Source: Flavobacterium daemonense
Lineage (GTDB): Bacteria > Bacteroidota > Bacteroidia > Flavobacteriales > Flavobacteriaceae
Assembly: GCF_007341385.1 (NCBI RefSeq)
Contig: NZ_VJYD01000001.1
Coordinates: 248,001-312,000, forward strand
Reading direction: 5' to 3'
DNA: 64,000 nt
Shown: positions 43,090 to 51,533 of the stretch, piece after piece
Position numbering within the stretch: the stretch's first letter is position 1
Layout: every line of letters begins with the position of its first letter
Position numbers and translations under genes: made by a program
Notes under the pieces: generated by a model
The model's database searches: none
What the model was told of the DNA's origin: nothing
What the model saw: only the letters and a program-made list of their open reading frames with translations

Positions 43090-43542
43090 TTAATGGTTTT
43101 CTTTATAATCAGGCAGGCTTCTTAAAAACTCATATTTTTCGTTTTCAAAATCCATTTGACAATAAAAATGGTTTAGTCCGTTTGTGACATTCAAAAACCG
43201 TGCCTGCATTGTCATATTATAACGAGCAATTTGATCAAAAGTTGCCTGAGAGATTTTTACTTCGGGCGCTTTGCATTCTACAAGTATGTGTATGGAGCCA
43301 TCTGGGTTGAAAACTACAACATCATATCTCTTTCTTAATCCGTTGACTTTTAAAACTTTCTCAACATTTATCAACGATTTTGGATATTTTTTTTCGTTGA
43401 TTAAATAATGAACAACATGTTGCCGAACCCATTCTTCTGGGGTAAGAATGATAAATTTTTTTCTGATTTCATCAAAAATAGACACTTTATTTTCGCTATT
43501 TTTGAATCGGAAAGTGTAAGCTGGGAAATTTAATTGCTGCAT
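43090..43542 (-). CDS. HSDR_N-like (type I restriction R subunit N-terminal) nuclease-fold protein
   Basis: The 150-aa protein matches the stand-alone HSDR_N_2 type frequent in Bacteroidota. The PD-(D/E)XK core is visible: RYDVVVFNPDG (Asp), then IHILVECKAPEV (Glu-x-Lys). Full HsdR proteins carry this domain in front of a helicase; here nothing follows, and no HsdM or HsdS gene is near. It is probably a housekeeping or regulatory nuclease-fold protein rather than part of a type I system. Confidence 0.85.
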   Translation of the reverse strand: MQQLNFPAYTFRFKNSENKVSIFDEIRKKFIILTPEEWVRQHVVHYLINEKKYPKSLINVEKVLKVNGLRKRYDVVVFNPDGSIHILVECKAPEVKISQATFDQIARYNMTMQARFLNVTNGLNHFYCQMDFENEKYEFLRSLPDYKENH

Positions 43543-43568
43543 AAAGCAAAAATATAAAATAGTTTCAG

Positions 43569-43634
43569 GTTTCTCCCGAAGTCTCGGGATAAAGTTTCAA
43601 ATTTTGGAACTAGTCCCGAGACTTCGGGAGAAAC
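43569..43634. repeat. Perfect 21-bp inverted repeat of the TCCCGAAG...CGGGA type
   Basis: GTTTCTCCCGAAGTCTCGGG A (43569-43589) is exactly inverted at 43614-43634. Each arm is itself near-palindromic (CCCGA/TCGGG). It lies in the divergent gap upstream of holA. Related palindromes occur at 36434-36449 and 46695-46708. Confidence 0.8.
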
Positions 43635-43658
43635 TTTGAACTTGAAACAAAATTTTTA

Positions 43659-44663
43659 ATGGAGGAAGTAATAAAAATTGTTAACGATATCAAGGCAGGA
43701 AATATCAAGCCAATTTATTTTTTAATGGGTGAAGAACCTTATTATATAGATAAATTATCTGAATATATAGAGGAGAATGTTCTTGCTGAAGAGGAGAAAG
43801 GGTTTAACCAGACAGTTTTATACGGAAGAGATGTTTCAATTGAAGATATTGTTTCAACGGCCAAGCGCTATCCTATGATGGCTGAACGTCAAGTTGTTAT
43901 TGTAAAAGAAGCGCAAGATTTATCCAGAAATATTGATAAGCTTGAATCGTATGCCAATAATCCGATGGAAACTACGGTTTTGGTTTTTTGCTATAAATAC
44001 AAAACACTTGACAAACGCAAGAAAGTAACTAAAGTATTAGCTCAAAATGGTTTGGTTTACGAAAGCAAAAAATTATACGAAAATCAGGTAGGAGACTGGA
44101 TCAAACGTGTTCTAGCGGGAAAAAAATATACAATTGACCCAAAAGCAAATGCCATGTTAGTTGAATTTTTAGGAACAGATTTGAGTAAAATCAATAACGA
44201 ACTTGAAAAATTGCAGATTATTTTACCACAAGGAACGATGATTACGCCTCAGCATATTGAGGAAAATATTGGTTTTAGCAAAGATTATAATGTATTCGAA
44301 TTGCGAAAAGCAATTGGAGAACGCAATCAGTTGAAAGCCTATAAAATAGCAGAAAACTTTGCACATAATCCTAAAGAATATCCTTTAGTAATGACTACTG
44401 GATTAGTATTTGGATTCTTCGTACAGCTTTTAAAGTATCATGGTTTAAAAGATAAAAATCCAAAAAACGTTGCGGCTGCCATTGGAGTAAATCCATATTT
44501 CTTGAAAGAATACGATTTGGCGATTAAAAATTATCCAATGCGAAAAGTAAGTCAGATTGTTGGGGCGTTGCGCGATATTGATGTTAAGAGTAAAGGTGTA
44601 GGAGCCAATGCTTTACCTCAATCAGATTTACTTAAAGAAATGCTCTATAAAATATTTAATTAA
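43659..44663 (+). CDS. holA: DNA polymerase III subunit delta
   Basis: It is a clamp-loader subunit that opens the beta clamp. The 334-aa length is normal. The N-terminal region has AGNIKPIYFLMGEEPYYIDK and the degenerate AAA+ fold (TTVLVFCYKYKTLDKRKK). The C-terminal collar domain includes NVFELRKAIGERNQLKAYKIA and the final helices with GVGANALPQSDLLKEMLYKI. It is the first of a plus-strand run with the 60-aa membrane protein and EttA. Confidence 0.93.
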   Translation: MEEVIKIVNDIKAGNIKPIYFLMGEEPYYIDKLSEYIEENVLAEEEKGFNQTVLYGRDVSIEDIVSTAKRYPMMAERQVVIVKEAQDLSRNIDKLESYANNPMETTVLVFCYKYKTLDKRKKVTKVLAQNGLVYESKKLYENQVGDWIKRVLAGKKYTIDPKANAMLVEFLGTDLSKINNELEKLQIILPQGTMITPQHIEENIGFSKDYNVFELRKAIGERNQLKAYKIAENFAHNPKEYPLVMTTGLVFGFFVQLLKYHGLKDKNPKNVAAAIGVNPYFLKEYDLAIKNYPMRKVSQIVGALRDIDVKSKGVGANALPQSDLLKEMLYKIFN

Positions 44664-44728
44664 GCCGTAATAATTCACGATATTTGCCTTTCTAAAAATT
44701 AATCAGATTAAAAAATAATTACACAATT

Positions 44729-44911
44729 ATGGGAATGAATAAAAATACCGTTTTAGGATGGGCTACTTTTATAATGGTGCTTATGGGATTGTTGCTTATA
44801 GGTCTTGGAATCTTTAGATACAGTGATGTTTCTGGCTGGGGATTTGGTGCTGTTGGAGTTGGTTTCTTGGCTAATGCATGGGTTTTTAATGCTTTAAAAG
44901 GCAGGGTTTGA
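44729..44911 (+). CDS. Small CAL67264-type membrane protein
   Basis: The 60-aa protein has two transmembrane helices (about 8-28 and 35-55) joined by RYSDVSGWGFGA. It begins MGMNKNTVLGWATFIMV and ends NALKGRV. I recognise the pattern as the CAL67264 family, a short membrane protein conserved next to ettA in Flavobacteria. Function is unknown. The gene sits 65 bp after holA and 55 bp before ettA. Confidence 0.8.
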   Translation: MGMNKNTVLGWATFIMVLMGLLLIGLGIFRYSDVSGWGFGAVGVGFLANAWVFNALKGRV

Positions 44912-44965
44912 TTTTTGAACTTGCTTACAATTTAAAATAAGAATAATAAATAAAAAATATAGAAA

Positions 44966-46657
44966 ATGTCAGACGATAAGAAAGTAATTTTCTCAATGCA
45001 GAAATTGAGCAAAACCTATCAGGGAGCAGACAAACCGGTACTTAAAAATATTTATTTGAGTTTCTTTTATGGAGCTAAAATTGGTATTTTGGGACTTAAC
45101 GGTTCTGGAAAATCTTCTCTTTTAAAAATTATTGCAGGGGTTGATAAAAACTATCAAGGAGATGTTGTTTTTCAGCCTGGTTATACTGTAGGTTATTTAG
45201 AGCAAGAACCAATTCTTGATGATTCTAAAACTGTTATCGAAGTTGTTCGCGAAGGAGCTGCAGAAACGATGGCTGTTTTAGAAGAATACAACCAGATTAA
45301 TGATTTATTCGGTCTTGAAGAGAACTACTCAGATCCAGATAAAATGGATAAATTGATGGACCGTCAAGCAGCATTGCAAGACAAAATTGATGCGCTTGGT
45401 GCATGGGAAATCGATACAAAATTAGAAATTGCAATGGATGCTTTGCGTACGCCAGAAGGAGATACGCCAATTAAAAACCTTTCAGGAGGTGAGCGCCGTC
45501 GTGTTGCTTTATGTCGTTTATTATTACAACAGCCTGATGTACTGTTGCTTGATGAGCCTACTAACCACCTTGATGCTGAGTCAGTACTTTGGTTGGAGCA
45601 GCATTTGGCACAATATGCAGGAACTGTTATTGCAGTAACGCACGACCGTTATTTCTTGGATAACGTTGCGGGTTGGATTCTTGAGTTGGATAGAGGAGAA
45701 GGTATTCCATGGAAAGGAAATTATTCTTCTTGGTTGGATCAAAAATCAAACCGTATGGCTCAGGAAGAAAAAGTGGCTTCTAAACGTAGAAAAACTTTAG
45801 AACGTGAGTTGGAATGGGTTCGTCAAGGTGCAAAAGGTCGTCAGACTAAACAAAAAGCGCGTTTACAGAATTACGATAAATTATTGAATGAAGATCAAAA
45901 ACAACTTGATGAGAATTTAGAGATCTACATTCCAAATGGTCCTCGTTTAGGAACAAATGTAATTGAAGCTAAAAATGTTGCAAAAGCTTTTGGTGATAAA
46001 TTATTGTATGATAATTTGAACTTTACTTTGCCACAAGCTGGTATTGTTGGGATTATTGGACCAAACGGTGCTGGTAAATCGACTATTTTCAAAATGATTA
46101 TGGATGAGCAAGCTACAGATAGTGGTGAATTTTCAGTTGGTGAAACGGTAAAAATCGCTTACGTAGATCAATCGCATTCTAATATTGATCCGAATAAATC
46201 AATCTGGGAAAATTTTGCTGACGGTCAGGAATTGATTATGATGGGCGGAAAGCAAGTAAATTCTAGAGCTTATTTATCACGTTTCAACTTTGGAGGTGGA
46301 GAGCAAAACAAAAAAGTTTCAATGCTTTCAGGTGGTGAGCGTAATCGTTTGCACTTAGCAATGACTTTGAAAGAAGAAGGAAACGTACTTTTACTGGATG
46401 AGCCTACGAATGACCTTGACGTAAATACACTTCGAGCTCTTGAAGAAGGTTTGGAGAATTTCGCTGGTTGTGCAGTAATTATTTCTCACGACAGATGGTT
46501 CTTGGATAGAATTTGTACACACATTCTAGCTTTTGAAGGAGATTCTGAAGTTTATTTCTTCGAAGGAAGTTTCTCTGATTATGAAGAAAACAAAAAGAAA
46601 CGTCTTGGTGGTGATTTAACTCCGAAACGTTTGAAATACAGAAAATTGATTAGATAA
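44966..46657 (+). CDS. ettA: Energy-dependent translational throttle protein EttA (ABC-F)
   Basis: The 563-aa soluble ABC-F ATPase binds the ribosomal E site and gates elongation according to ADP/ATP. It has two ABC domains. The first has Walker A GLNGSGKSS and signature LSGGERRRVAL with DEPTNHLDAES. The second has GPNGAGKST, LSGGERNRLHLA and DEPTNDLD. An arm insert (about 95-135) and a linker rich in Arg/Lys (RQGAKGRQTKQKARLQ) lie between. The length and the arm fit EttA rather than other ABC-F groups. Confidence 0.95.
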   Translation: MSDDKKVIFSMQKLSKTYQGADKPVLKNIYLSFFYGAKIGILGLNGSGKSSLLKIIAGVDKNYQGDVVFQPGYTVGYLEQEPILDDSKTVIEVVREGAAETMAVLEEYNQINDLFGLEENYSDPDKMDKLMDRQAALQDKIDALGAWEIDTKLEIAMDALRTPEGDTPIKNLSGGERRRVALCRLLLQQPDVLLLDEPTNHLDAESVLWLEQHLAQYAGTVIAVTHDRYFLDNVAGWILELDRGEGIPWKGNYSSWLDQKSNRMAQEEKVASKRRKTLERELEWVRQGAKGRQTKQKARLQNYDKLLNEDQKQLDENLEIYIPNGPRLGTNVIEAKNVAKAFGDKLLYDNLNFTLPQAGIVGIIGPNGAGKSTIFKMIMDEQATDSGEFSVGETVKIAYVDQSHSNIDPNKSIWENFADGQELIMMGGKQVNSRAYLSRFNFGGGEQNKKVSMLSGGERNRLHLAMTLKEEGNVLLLDEPTNDLDVNTLRALEEGLENFAGCAVIISHDRWFLDRICTHILAFEGDSEVYFFEGSFSDYEENKKKRLGGDLTPKRLKYRKLIR

Positions 46658-46676
46658 TACGATCTAATTTTCAATA

Positions 46677-46730
46677 AAAAAATCCCAAATTCCTCCCGAA
46701 GCCTCGGGATTGTGAATTTGGGATTTTTAT
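46677..46730 (+). terminator. Composite terminator after ettA
   Basis: AATCCCAAATTC (46681-46692) pairs with GAATTTGGGATT (46714-46725), enclosing a second hairpin CCCGAAGCCTCGGG (46695-46708), and is followed by TTT-rich sequence. It lies about 20 bp after the stop codon. Confidence 0.85.
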
Positions 46731-46755
46731 TTTTATTTGGATTTTTCCGCTTTGT

Positions 46756-46857
46756 TTGTCATTTCGACGAAGGAGAAATCTTCGCGAGAAGCTCGACAAA
46801 GAATGGGTTTTCGTTACGGAGTTACTTGCGAGGATTTCTCCTTCGTCGAAATGACAA
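46756..46857. repeat. Perfect 25-bp inverted repeat of the TTTCGACGAAGGAGAAATC type
   Basis: TTGTCATTTCGACGAAGGAG plus AAATC (46756-46780) is exactly inverted at 46833-46857. The 52-bp interior is unrelated to any gene. It fills the gap between ettA and the convergent DCC gene. Confidence 0.85.
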
Positions 46858-46882
46858 TAATGTGGAAATTGGAATTAAAAAT

Positions 46883-47290
46883 TTAAAGAAATTTGCTTTT
46901 CAATTTCGGAGTGGGAATCATACAGCTCTCTTTCTTTCCGTACCAATTGTATCTGTTTTTTGCGACATAATCATAAATTCGGTCACTAATAAAAATAGGT
47001 ACAATTCTGAAAATTAAAATCAATTTCCAAAATCCACCAAAATCTTTAGCAATTTCAATCACGGCCGAAGATTTATAAAAATATGCTGTTCCAGGATCAT
47101 ACAAAATAATACTGTCCATTTTAGAAAAACTGATTCCTAAATGTTTACAAATAGAAATCCCCAATTCTGACTGTAGAGCAACGAATCTAAAAACATCTTT
47201 TTTGTCATGTTTGATAATAAATTGCACCGCCGAATCGCATAGATTGCAAATTCCATCAAATAGTATTATTTTTTTATTTTTTTCGGTCAT
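46883..47290 (-). CDS. DCC-family thiol-disulfide oxidoreductase (DUF393)
   Basis: I choose the ATG at 47290 (MTEKNKKIILFDGICNLCDS), giving 135 aa. A longer frame to 47326 only adds residues translated from an intergenic repeat. The family signature DG-x-C-x-x-C is Asp12-Gly-Ile-Cys15-Asn-Leu-Cys18, followed by FVALQSELG and the C-terminal YDYVAKNRYNWYGKKESC, both typical. The fold is thioredoxin-like; the physiological partner is unknown. The start codon lies inside the repeat copy at 47286-47312. Confidence 0.85.
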   Translation of the reverse strand: MTEKNKKIILFDGICNLCDSAVQFIIKHDKKDVFRFVALQSELGISICKHLGISFSKMDSIILYDPGTAYFYKSSAVIEIAKDFGGFWKLILIFRIVPIFISDRIYDYVAKNRYNWYGKKESCMIPTPKLKSKFL

Positions 47291-47312
47291 TGCGAGGAAC
47301 GAAGCAATCTCA
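47286..47312. repeat. Copy 1 of the GTCATTGCGAGGAACGAAGC repeat
   Basis: Twenty-seven bases starting GTCATTGCGAGGAACGAAGC match exactly the copy at 47657-47683 in direct orientation. The pair brackets the GIY-YIG gene. On the minus strand this copy supplies the ATG of the DCC gene. Confidence 0.85.
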
Positions 47313-47336
47313 CGATGTTTTTCCATTACAATTTTA

Positions 47337-47642
47337 TTATATAATCATTATATCCTCAATTTCTTCAAACAAATCTTTCCAAGTTGGATTTATTGAACGT
47401 ATCAAATTGTTTTTCGCTTCTCTTGATCCGGCTTTTATTTGTTTTTCTCTTGTTATTGCATCTTCAATCCATTGAAATTGTTCGTAATAAACTAAAATAT
47501 TTACATCATAACGAGCTGAAAATGATTTTGGATATTTTTTGTTTTTATGTTCTAAAATTCTTTTTGGGAGATTTGATGTTACTCCAGTATAAACGACGGT
47601 CTGGTATTTATTGGTAATAATATAAACAAAACCTGGTTTCAT
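47337..47642 (-). CDS. GIY-YIG nuclease-domain protein
   Basis: The 101-aa protein consists almost entirely of a GIY-YIG domain of the short UvrC-N/YhbQ-like type. It has FVYIITNKYQTVVYTGVTSN (GIY and YIG strands as VYI and YTG), catalytic Arg in LPKRILEHK, and Glu in ITREKQIKAG. Such small proteins are often scattered and repeated in Flavobacterium genomes; their role is unclear. It is bracketed by exact 27-bp direct repeats 25 bp and 15 bp away, so the gene plus one repeat might be a mobile unit. Confidence 0.88.
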   Translation of the reverse strand: MKPGFVYIITNKYQTVVYTGVTSNLPKRILEHKNKKYPKSFSARYDVNILVYYEQFQWIEDAITREKQIKAGSREAKNNLIRSINPTWKDLFEEIEDIMII

Positions 47643-47656
47643 AATTTTATTGTTAA

Positions 47657-47742
47657 GTCATTGCGAGGAACGAAGCAATCTCATTGTCGCTTAAACTTTA
47701 GCTTAACTATTTTAGTGCGGTTGCTTCGTTCCTCGCAATGAC
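47657..47742. repeat. Hairpin of the GTCATTGCGAGGAACGAAGC repeat
   Basis: GTCATTGCGAGGAACGAAGC plus AA (47657-47678) is exactly inverted as TTGCTTCGTTCCTCGCAATG plus AC (47721-47742), with a 42-bp loop. The left arm extends to 47683 and equals the copy at 47286-47312. Confidence 0.85.
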
Positions 47743-47985
47743 AAAACTAACAAAAATTATTGTTTGTAGGTTTTTTATTATTTATAGTTTTTAGTTATAA
47801 TTTTTAAGATAGGTATCATTTTTCAGAATCGTAAACAGCTTCAATATATAGCCTTAAATCAATTTTTAAAAATTAATGACAACTTTTGTTGTTTATAATA
47901 AAAACGTTCCTTAAATCACTTTATTTTAATTTGTGTTGTTTTTTCAGCATTTTTAAATTGAAAACTACCACTTCAACAGAAAACT

Positions 47986-50151
47986 TTATTTCTTAACAGC
48001 TTCTACCAATTCTAATTCATCCAAACTGACTTTCGATGTAAAAATTCCGTAATTTACTGTTGCTTTATTTTTTTCGATTGAATCGATACTTCCAACAGAT
48101 CTTCCGTCTAACATTCTAACACGATCACCAACTTTTAAAATTGGTTTTGGTTTTTCGATAACAGGTTTAAGTTTTTTCTCTTTTTTCTCTTTTCGAATTT
48201 CTTCGACTTTCACTTGAACTTCAGCAATAATTTCCTTTTGTTTTTCAACTTTTGCTTTGACTTCTTTTGGAGTTGCTTTTTTACGTTTTGAATTTTCAAT
48301 TTCAACAATTTTCAAAAATTCGCCAATAAGTTCTTTTTTGTTTTTGTTGTTAAAATACTTTTCGGCAATATCATCAATTTTTTGTCCGATATAAATAATC
48401 TTCTGATTGCTATCATACAATTCCTGATAGCTTTCTAATTTCTGTTGAATTCTCGTATTGATGTTTTCCATCTTTTTGCTTTCCTCGCGCGCACGAGTTT
48501 CCTCTTCTTTTAAATTCAAAGAAGTTTTTTCCAATTTCGAACGCTCTTTCTGAAGCGTTGCAATGGTTTTGTCAAAACGAACTTTTCCAACTTCGATTTT
48601 CTTTTTCGCACGATTAATCAATCCAAACGGAATACCATTTTTTTGAGCGACTTCAAAAGTAAAAGAACTTCCTGCCTGACCTAAGGCCAGTTTATACATT
48701 GGTTCAAGAGACTTTTCATCAAACATCATATTGGCGTTTGTTGCGAAAGGCAATTCGTTTGCGAGAATTTTTAAATTAGAATAATGTGTTGTGATAATTC
48801 CGAAAGCTTCTCTATGATAAAATTCTTCTAAGAAAATTTCAGCCAAAGCTCCTCCCAGTTCCGGATCAGAACCTGTACCAAATTCGTCAATTAAAAACAT
48901 GGTTTTCTTGTTGCATTTCTTCAAGAAATAATTCATGTTTTTTAATCGATAGCTGTATGTACTTAAGTGATTTTCAATAGATTGGTTATCGCCGATGTCT
49001 GTCAGAATTCTGTCAAACAAGAAAGTTTCACTTCTTTCGTGAACCGGAATTAAAATTCCAGATTGCAGCATCAATTGTAACAATCCAACCGTTTTTAAGG
49101 AAATTGTTTTTCCTCCGGCATTTGGTCCAGAAATTACAATAATTCGGTTTTCTTGTTTTAACTCAATTGTTTGCGGATGTGTAACTTCTTTTTTCTCCTT
49201 ATTATTAAGGTATAAAATTGGGTGATAAGCTTCTCTAAAAAACAATCTTCTTTCTTCAGTGATTGTTGGCAAAATCGCATTGATTCGATTTGCGTATTTT
49301 GCTTTTCCTGCAACAACGTCAATATCACTTAAAAAATCTTGATATTCAATAAGTAAAGGTAAAAACGGACGAATTACATTTGATAAATTCTTTAAAATTC
49401 TCGTAATTTCTTCCTTTTCCTCATATTCTAGATTAGCTAATTCTCTTGAATATTTCAAAGTAGCTTCTGGTTCAATATAAGCAATACTTCCGGTTTTTGA
49501 ACTTCCTAAAATAGAGCCTTTTACCTTGCGTCGATACATTGCTAAAACTGCTAAAACTCTGCGGTTTTGCACAAAGCTTTCTTTAATATCGTCTAAATAT
49601 CCTAAACCGTTATACTGAGTTAAAGCTACTCCAAAACTTTGGTTTACTTTACCGCGAACCAAATTCATATTCTGGCGAATACTTGCTAAAGCTGGTGAAG
49701 CATTATCTTTTATTTCTCCATATTTATCAACGATTGCATCAATCGCGGTGATAATATCTTTTGTTAATTCAACGCGTGAAGCTCTCGCATTGATGTTGGG
49801 ATAATAATCATCGAATTTTTTTAAGAAGTTCAATAAGACATTTGTCGTTGCCGAAAGATTGGCGATTTTTCTAAAACTTCCCACTTCTAGAAAACTGTCT
49901 TCAATGGCAAGAAATTTAATTTCGTGCGTAATGGCGTCAAATCCGTGATTCGGAATGGCGTTATTGTTTTGAAATGAAGATACATATTCTGAAGTCTGCA
50001 TTAAAGACTGCATCAACGTTTCTTTATCTCTGAAAGGTGTTATTTTTAAAGCTTTTTCTTTTCCAATGTCTGTGTTACAGCCGGCCGAAATAGTTTCAAG
50101 CACCGTTGGAAATTGTAAATCTTGTAATGTTTTTTCTGTAATAGATATCAT
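47986..50151 (-). CDS. mutS2: MutS2-family ATPase lacking the Smr nuclease domain
   Basis: The 721-aa protein starts with the MutS2 core (QDLQFPTVLETISAGCNTDIGKE) and has Walker A VISGPNAGGKTISLKTVG and Walker B MFLIDEFGTGSDPELGGALAE with a THYSNLK switch. A long coiled coil (about 510-620) and a KOW-like segment (LKVGDRVRMLDGRSVGSID) end the protein. The C-terminal Smr endonuclease domain known in Bacillus MutS2 (about 785 aa) is absent. MutS2 acts on recombination intermediates or collided ribosomes. A TAACTTTG box at 50177-50184 on the minus strand marks the promoter. Confidence 0.93.
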   Translation of the reverse strand: MISITEKTLQDLQFPTVLETISAGCNTDIGKEKALKITPFRDKETLMQSLMQTSEYVSSFQNNNAIPNHGFDAITHEIKFLAIEDSFLEVGSFRKIANLSATTNVLLNFLKKFDDYYPNINARASRVELTKDIITAIDAIVDKYGEIKDNASPALASIRQNMNLVRGKVNQSFGVALTQYNGLGYLDDIKESFVQNRRVLAVLAMYRRKVKGSILGSSKTGSIAYIEPEATLKYSRELANLEYEEKEEITRILKNLSNVIRPFLPLLIEYQDFLSDIDVVAGKAKYANRINAILPTITEERRLFFREAYHPILYLNNKEKKEVTHPQTIELKQENRIIVISGPNAGGKTISLKTVGLLQLMLQSGILIPVHERSETFLFDRILTDIGDNQSIENHLSTYSYRLKNMNYFLKKCNKKTMFLIDEFGTGSDPELGGALAEIFLEEFYHREAFGIITTHYSNLKILANELPFATNANMMFDEKSLEPMYKLALGQAGSSFTFEVAQKNGIPFGLINRAKKKIEVGKVRFDKTIATLQKERSKLEKTSLNLKEEETRAREESKKMENINTRIQQKLESYQELYDSNQKIIYIGQKIDDIAEKYFNNKNKKELIGEFLKIVEIENSKRKKATPKEVKAKVEKQKEIIAEVQVKVEEIRKEKKEKKLKPVIEKPKPILKVGDRVRMLDGRSVGSIDSIEKNKATVNYGIFTSKVSLDELELVEAVKK

Positions 50152-50261
50152 TATGTATCGTGAGTTGTAAAGATTTCAAAGTTACAAAGTTTTAAAACGA
50201 AATTGCACTAATTATTGGCAGTTTGAATAAAACTTTGCGTAATTTGTAATAAAATTTTAAA

Positions 50262-50933
50262 ATGAAAATTGATTTAGCGCAAGACTGGCAAGCGGTTTTA
50301 AAAGACGAAATCCAAAAACCATATTTTATCGAATTAATGGATGCTTTGGATGTTGAATATAAAACGCATACTTGTTACCCGCCAGCTGAATTGATTTTTT
50401 CTGCTTTTAATAATTGTAGTTTCAAGGATTTAAAAGTTGTCATTATTGGTCAAGATCCTTATCATGGTGAAGGAGAAGCTAATGGCTTAAGTTTTTCAGT
50501 AAATGATAATGTCAAAATTCCACCGTCGCTTCGAAATATTTTCAGAGAAATAAACACCGATTTTGATTCGATTTTTATGCCAACATCTGGTAATCTTGAA
50601 AAATGGGCACAACAAGGCGTTTTGCTTTTGAACGCGTCATTAACCGTTAGAAAAGACAGTCCAAATAGTCATAAACACTTGAAATGGAATCTTTTTACAG
50701 ATGCTGTTATTCAAGCTATATCTGATCAAAAAGAAAATATCGTTTTTCTTTTATGGGGAAGCTTCGCTCAGAAAAAAGGCTTGAAAATTGATCGTTCAAA
50801 ACATTATGTTTTAGAATCTGGGCATCCATCGCCAATGAGTGCCAATCAAGGAAAATGGTTCGGAAACAAACATTTCAGCAAAACAAATGAATTTTTGAAA
50901 TCGAAAGGGATTAAGGAAATTGATTGGTTGTAA
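50262..50933 (+). CDS. ung: Uracil-DNA glycosylase
   Basis: This family 1 UDG removes uracil from DNA, starting base excision repair. The 223-aa protein has the water-activating loop GQDPYHGEGEANGLSFS, the uracil-binding LLNASLTVR, and the leucine/His loop HPSPMSANQG. All catalytic residues are present. It is divergent from mutS2 and followed by a complex palindromic repeat. Confidence 0.96.
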   Translation: MKIDLAQDWQAVLKDEIQKPYFIELMDALDVEYKTHTCYPPAELIFSAFNNCSFKDLKVVIIGQDPYHGEGEANGLSFSVNDNVKIPPSLRNIFREINTDFDSIFMPTSGNLEKWAQQGVLLLNASLTVRKDSPNSHKHLKWNLFTDAVIQAISDQKENIVFLLWGSFAQKKGLKIDRSKHYVLESGHPSPMSANQGKWFGNKHFSKTNEFLKSKGIKEIDWL

Positions 50934-50957
50934 AAAAAAACTGTTTAAACTTAGATT

Positions 50958-51087
50958 TAGTCCCTAAGGGACAATTGATAGCTTGGATATGTTTCTACCA
51001 AGATTTAATCTCTACGAGATAACTCCTTTAGGAGTTGCATATTGGTAGAAAATGAAATCTAAGTCGTATCGTGTCCCTTAGGGACTA
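50958..51087. repeat. Nested multi-hairpin element bounded by TAGTCCCTAAGGGACA
   Basis: TAGTCCCTAAGGGACA (50958-50973) is exactly inverted at 51072-51087, and each arm contains the palindrome TCCCT(A/T)AGGGA. Inside, TTTCTACCAA (50992-51001) pairs with TTGGTAGAAA (51042-51051), and between them sit two adjacent hairpins: ATCTCTACGAGAT (51008-51020) and AACTCCTTTAGGAGTT (51021-51036). The result is a branched, cruciform-like structure with no coding potential. Confidence 0.85.
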
Positions 51088-51110
51088 TATAAAATTTAGA
51101 AATTAGCTTC

Positions 51111-51497
51111 TTATTTTTCAGATTCTTTCTTAATAATCTCCTCTAAAACAGCCTTGTTTTCAAAATTTACAACTTTCAAAATAATCTCTTGATTTTTTGC
51201 TGTTTTTCCTTCAATGATATACAATTTTCCTTTTTTGAACGGAACATTACTCTGGTCAAAATCAACATCGCCATATGTTAAAGTATTTTTGATATCGGCA
51301 GTGTCAACCCATTTTTCGTTTAAAGTCTGAATTGCTTTATCTGAATATTGAAAAGGTTTTGTTCTTAAGTTATTCAAAACTCTCGCGTTCGGAAAATAAT
51401 TGCATCGCGTATCTTTTCCGCTAAATACAAGGGCTACAAAAAAGCATCCCATAACCAAACCAATCAAATAATATGCAAAACGGTGTACGAACTTCAT
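51111..51497 (-). CDS. DUF4258-like membrane-anchored protein
   Basis: The start is set at 51497 (MKFVHRFAYYLIGLVMGCFF), giving 128 aa. A TACCTTTG box (51520-51513) with TTG 21 bases upstream overlaps any longer version. One N-terminal transmembrane helix precedes a soluble domain with RCNYFPNARVLNNLRTKP, TYGDVDFDQSNV and YIIEGKTAKNQEIILKVVN. This resembles the DUF4258 pattern I recall from Flavobacteria; function unknown. It follows the alanine dehydrogenase gene by 36 bp. Confidence 0.7.
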   Translation of the reverse strand: MKFVHRFAYYLIGLVMGCFFVALVFSGKDTRCNYFPNARVLNNLRTKPFQYSDKAIQTLNEKWVDTADIKNTLTYGDVDFDQSNVPFKKGKLYIIEGKTAKNQEIILKVVNFENKAVLEEIIKKESEK

Positions 51498-51533
51498 GAA
51501 ATAAAATTTTTGCAAAGGTACATTAAAGTTCCT

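Noticed and set aside
43090..43542. Remnant of a type I restriction system
   Set aside because: The short HSDR_N-like protein is complete in itself and common in Bacteroidota; no HsdM, HsdS or helicase part is nearby.
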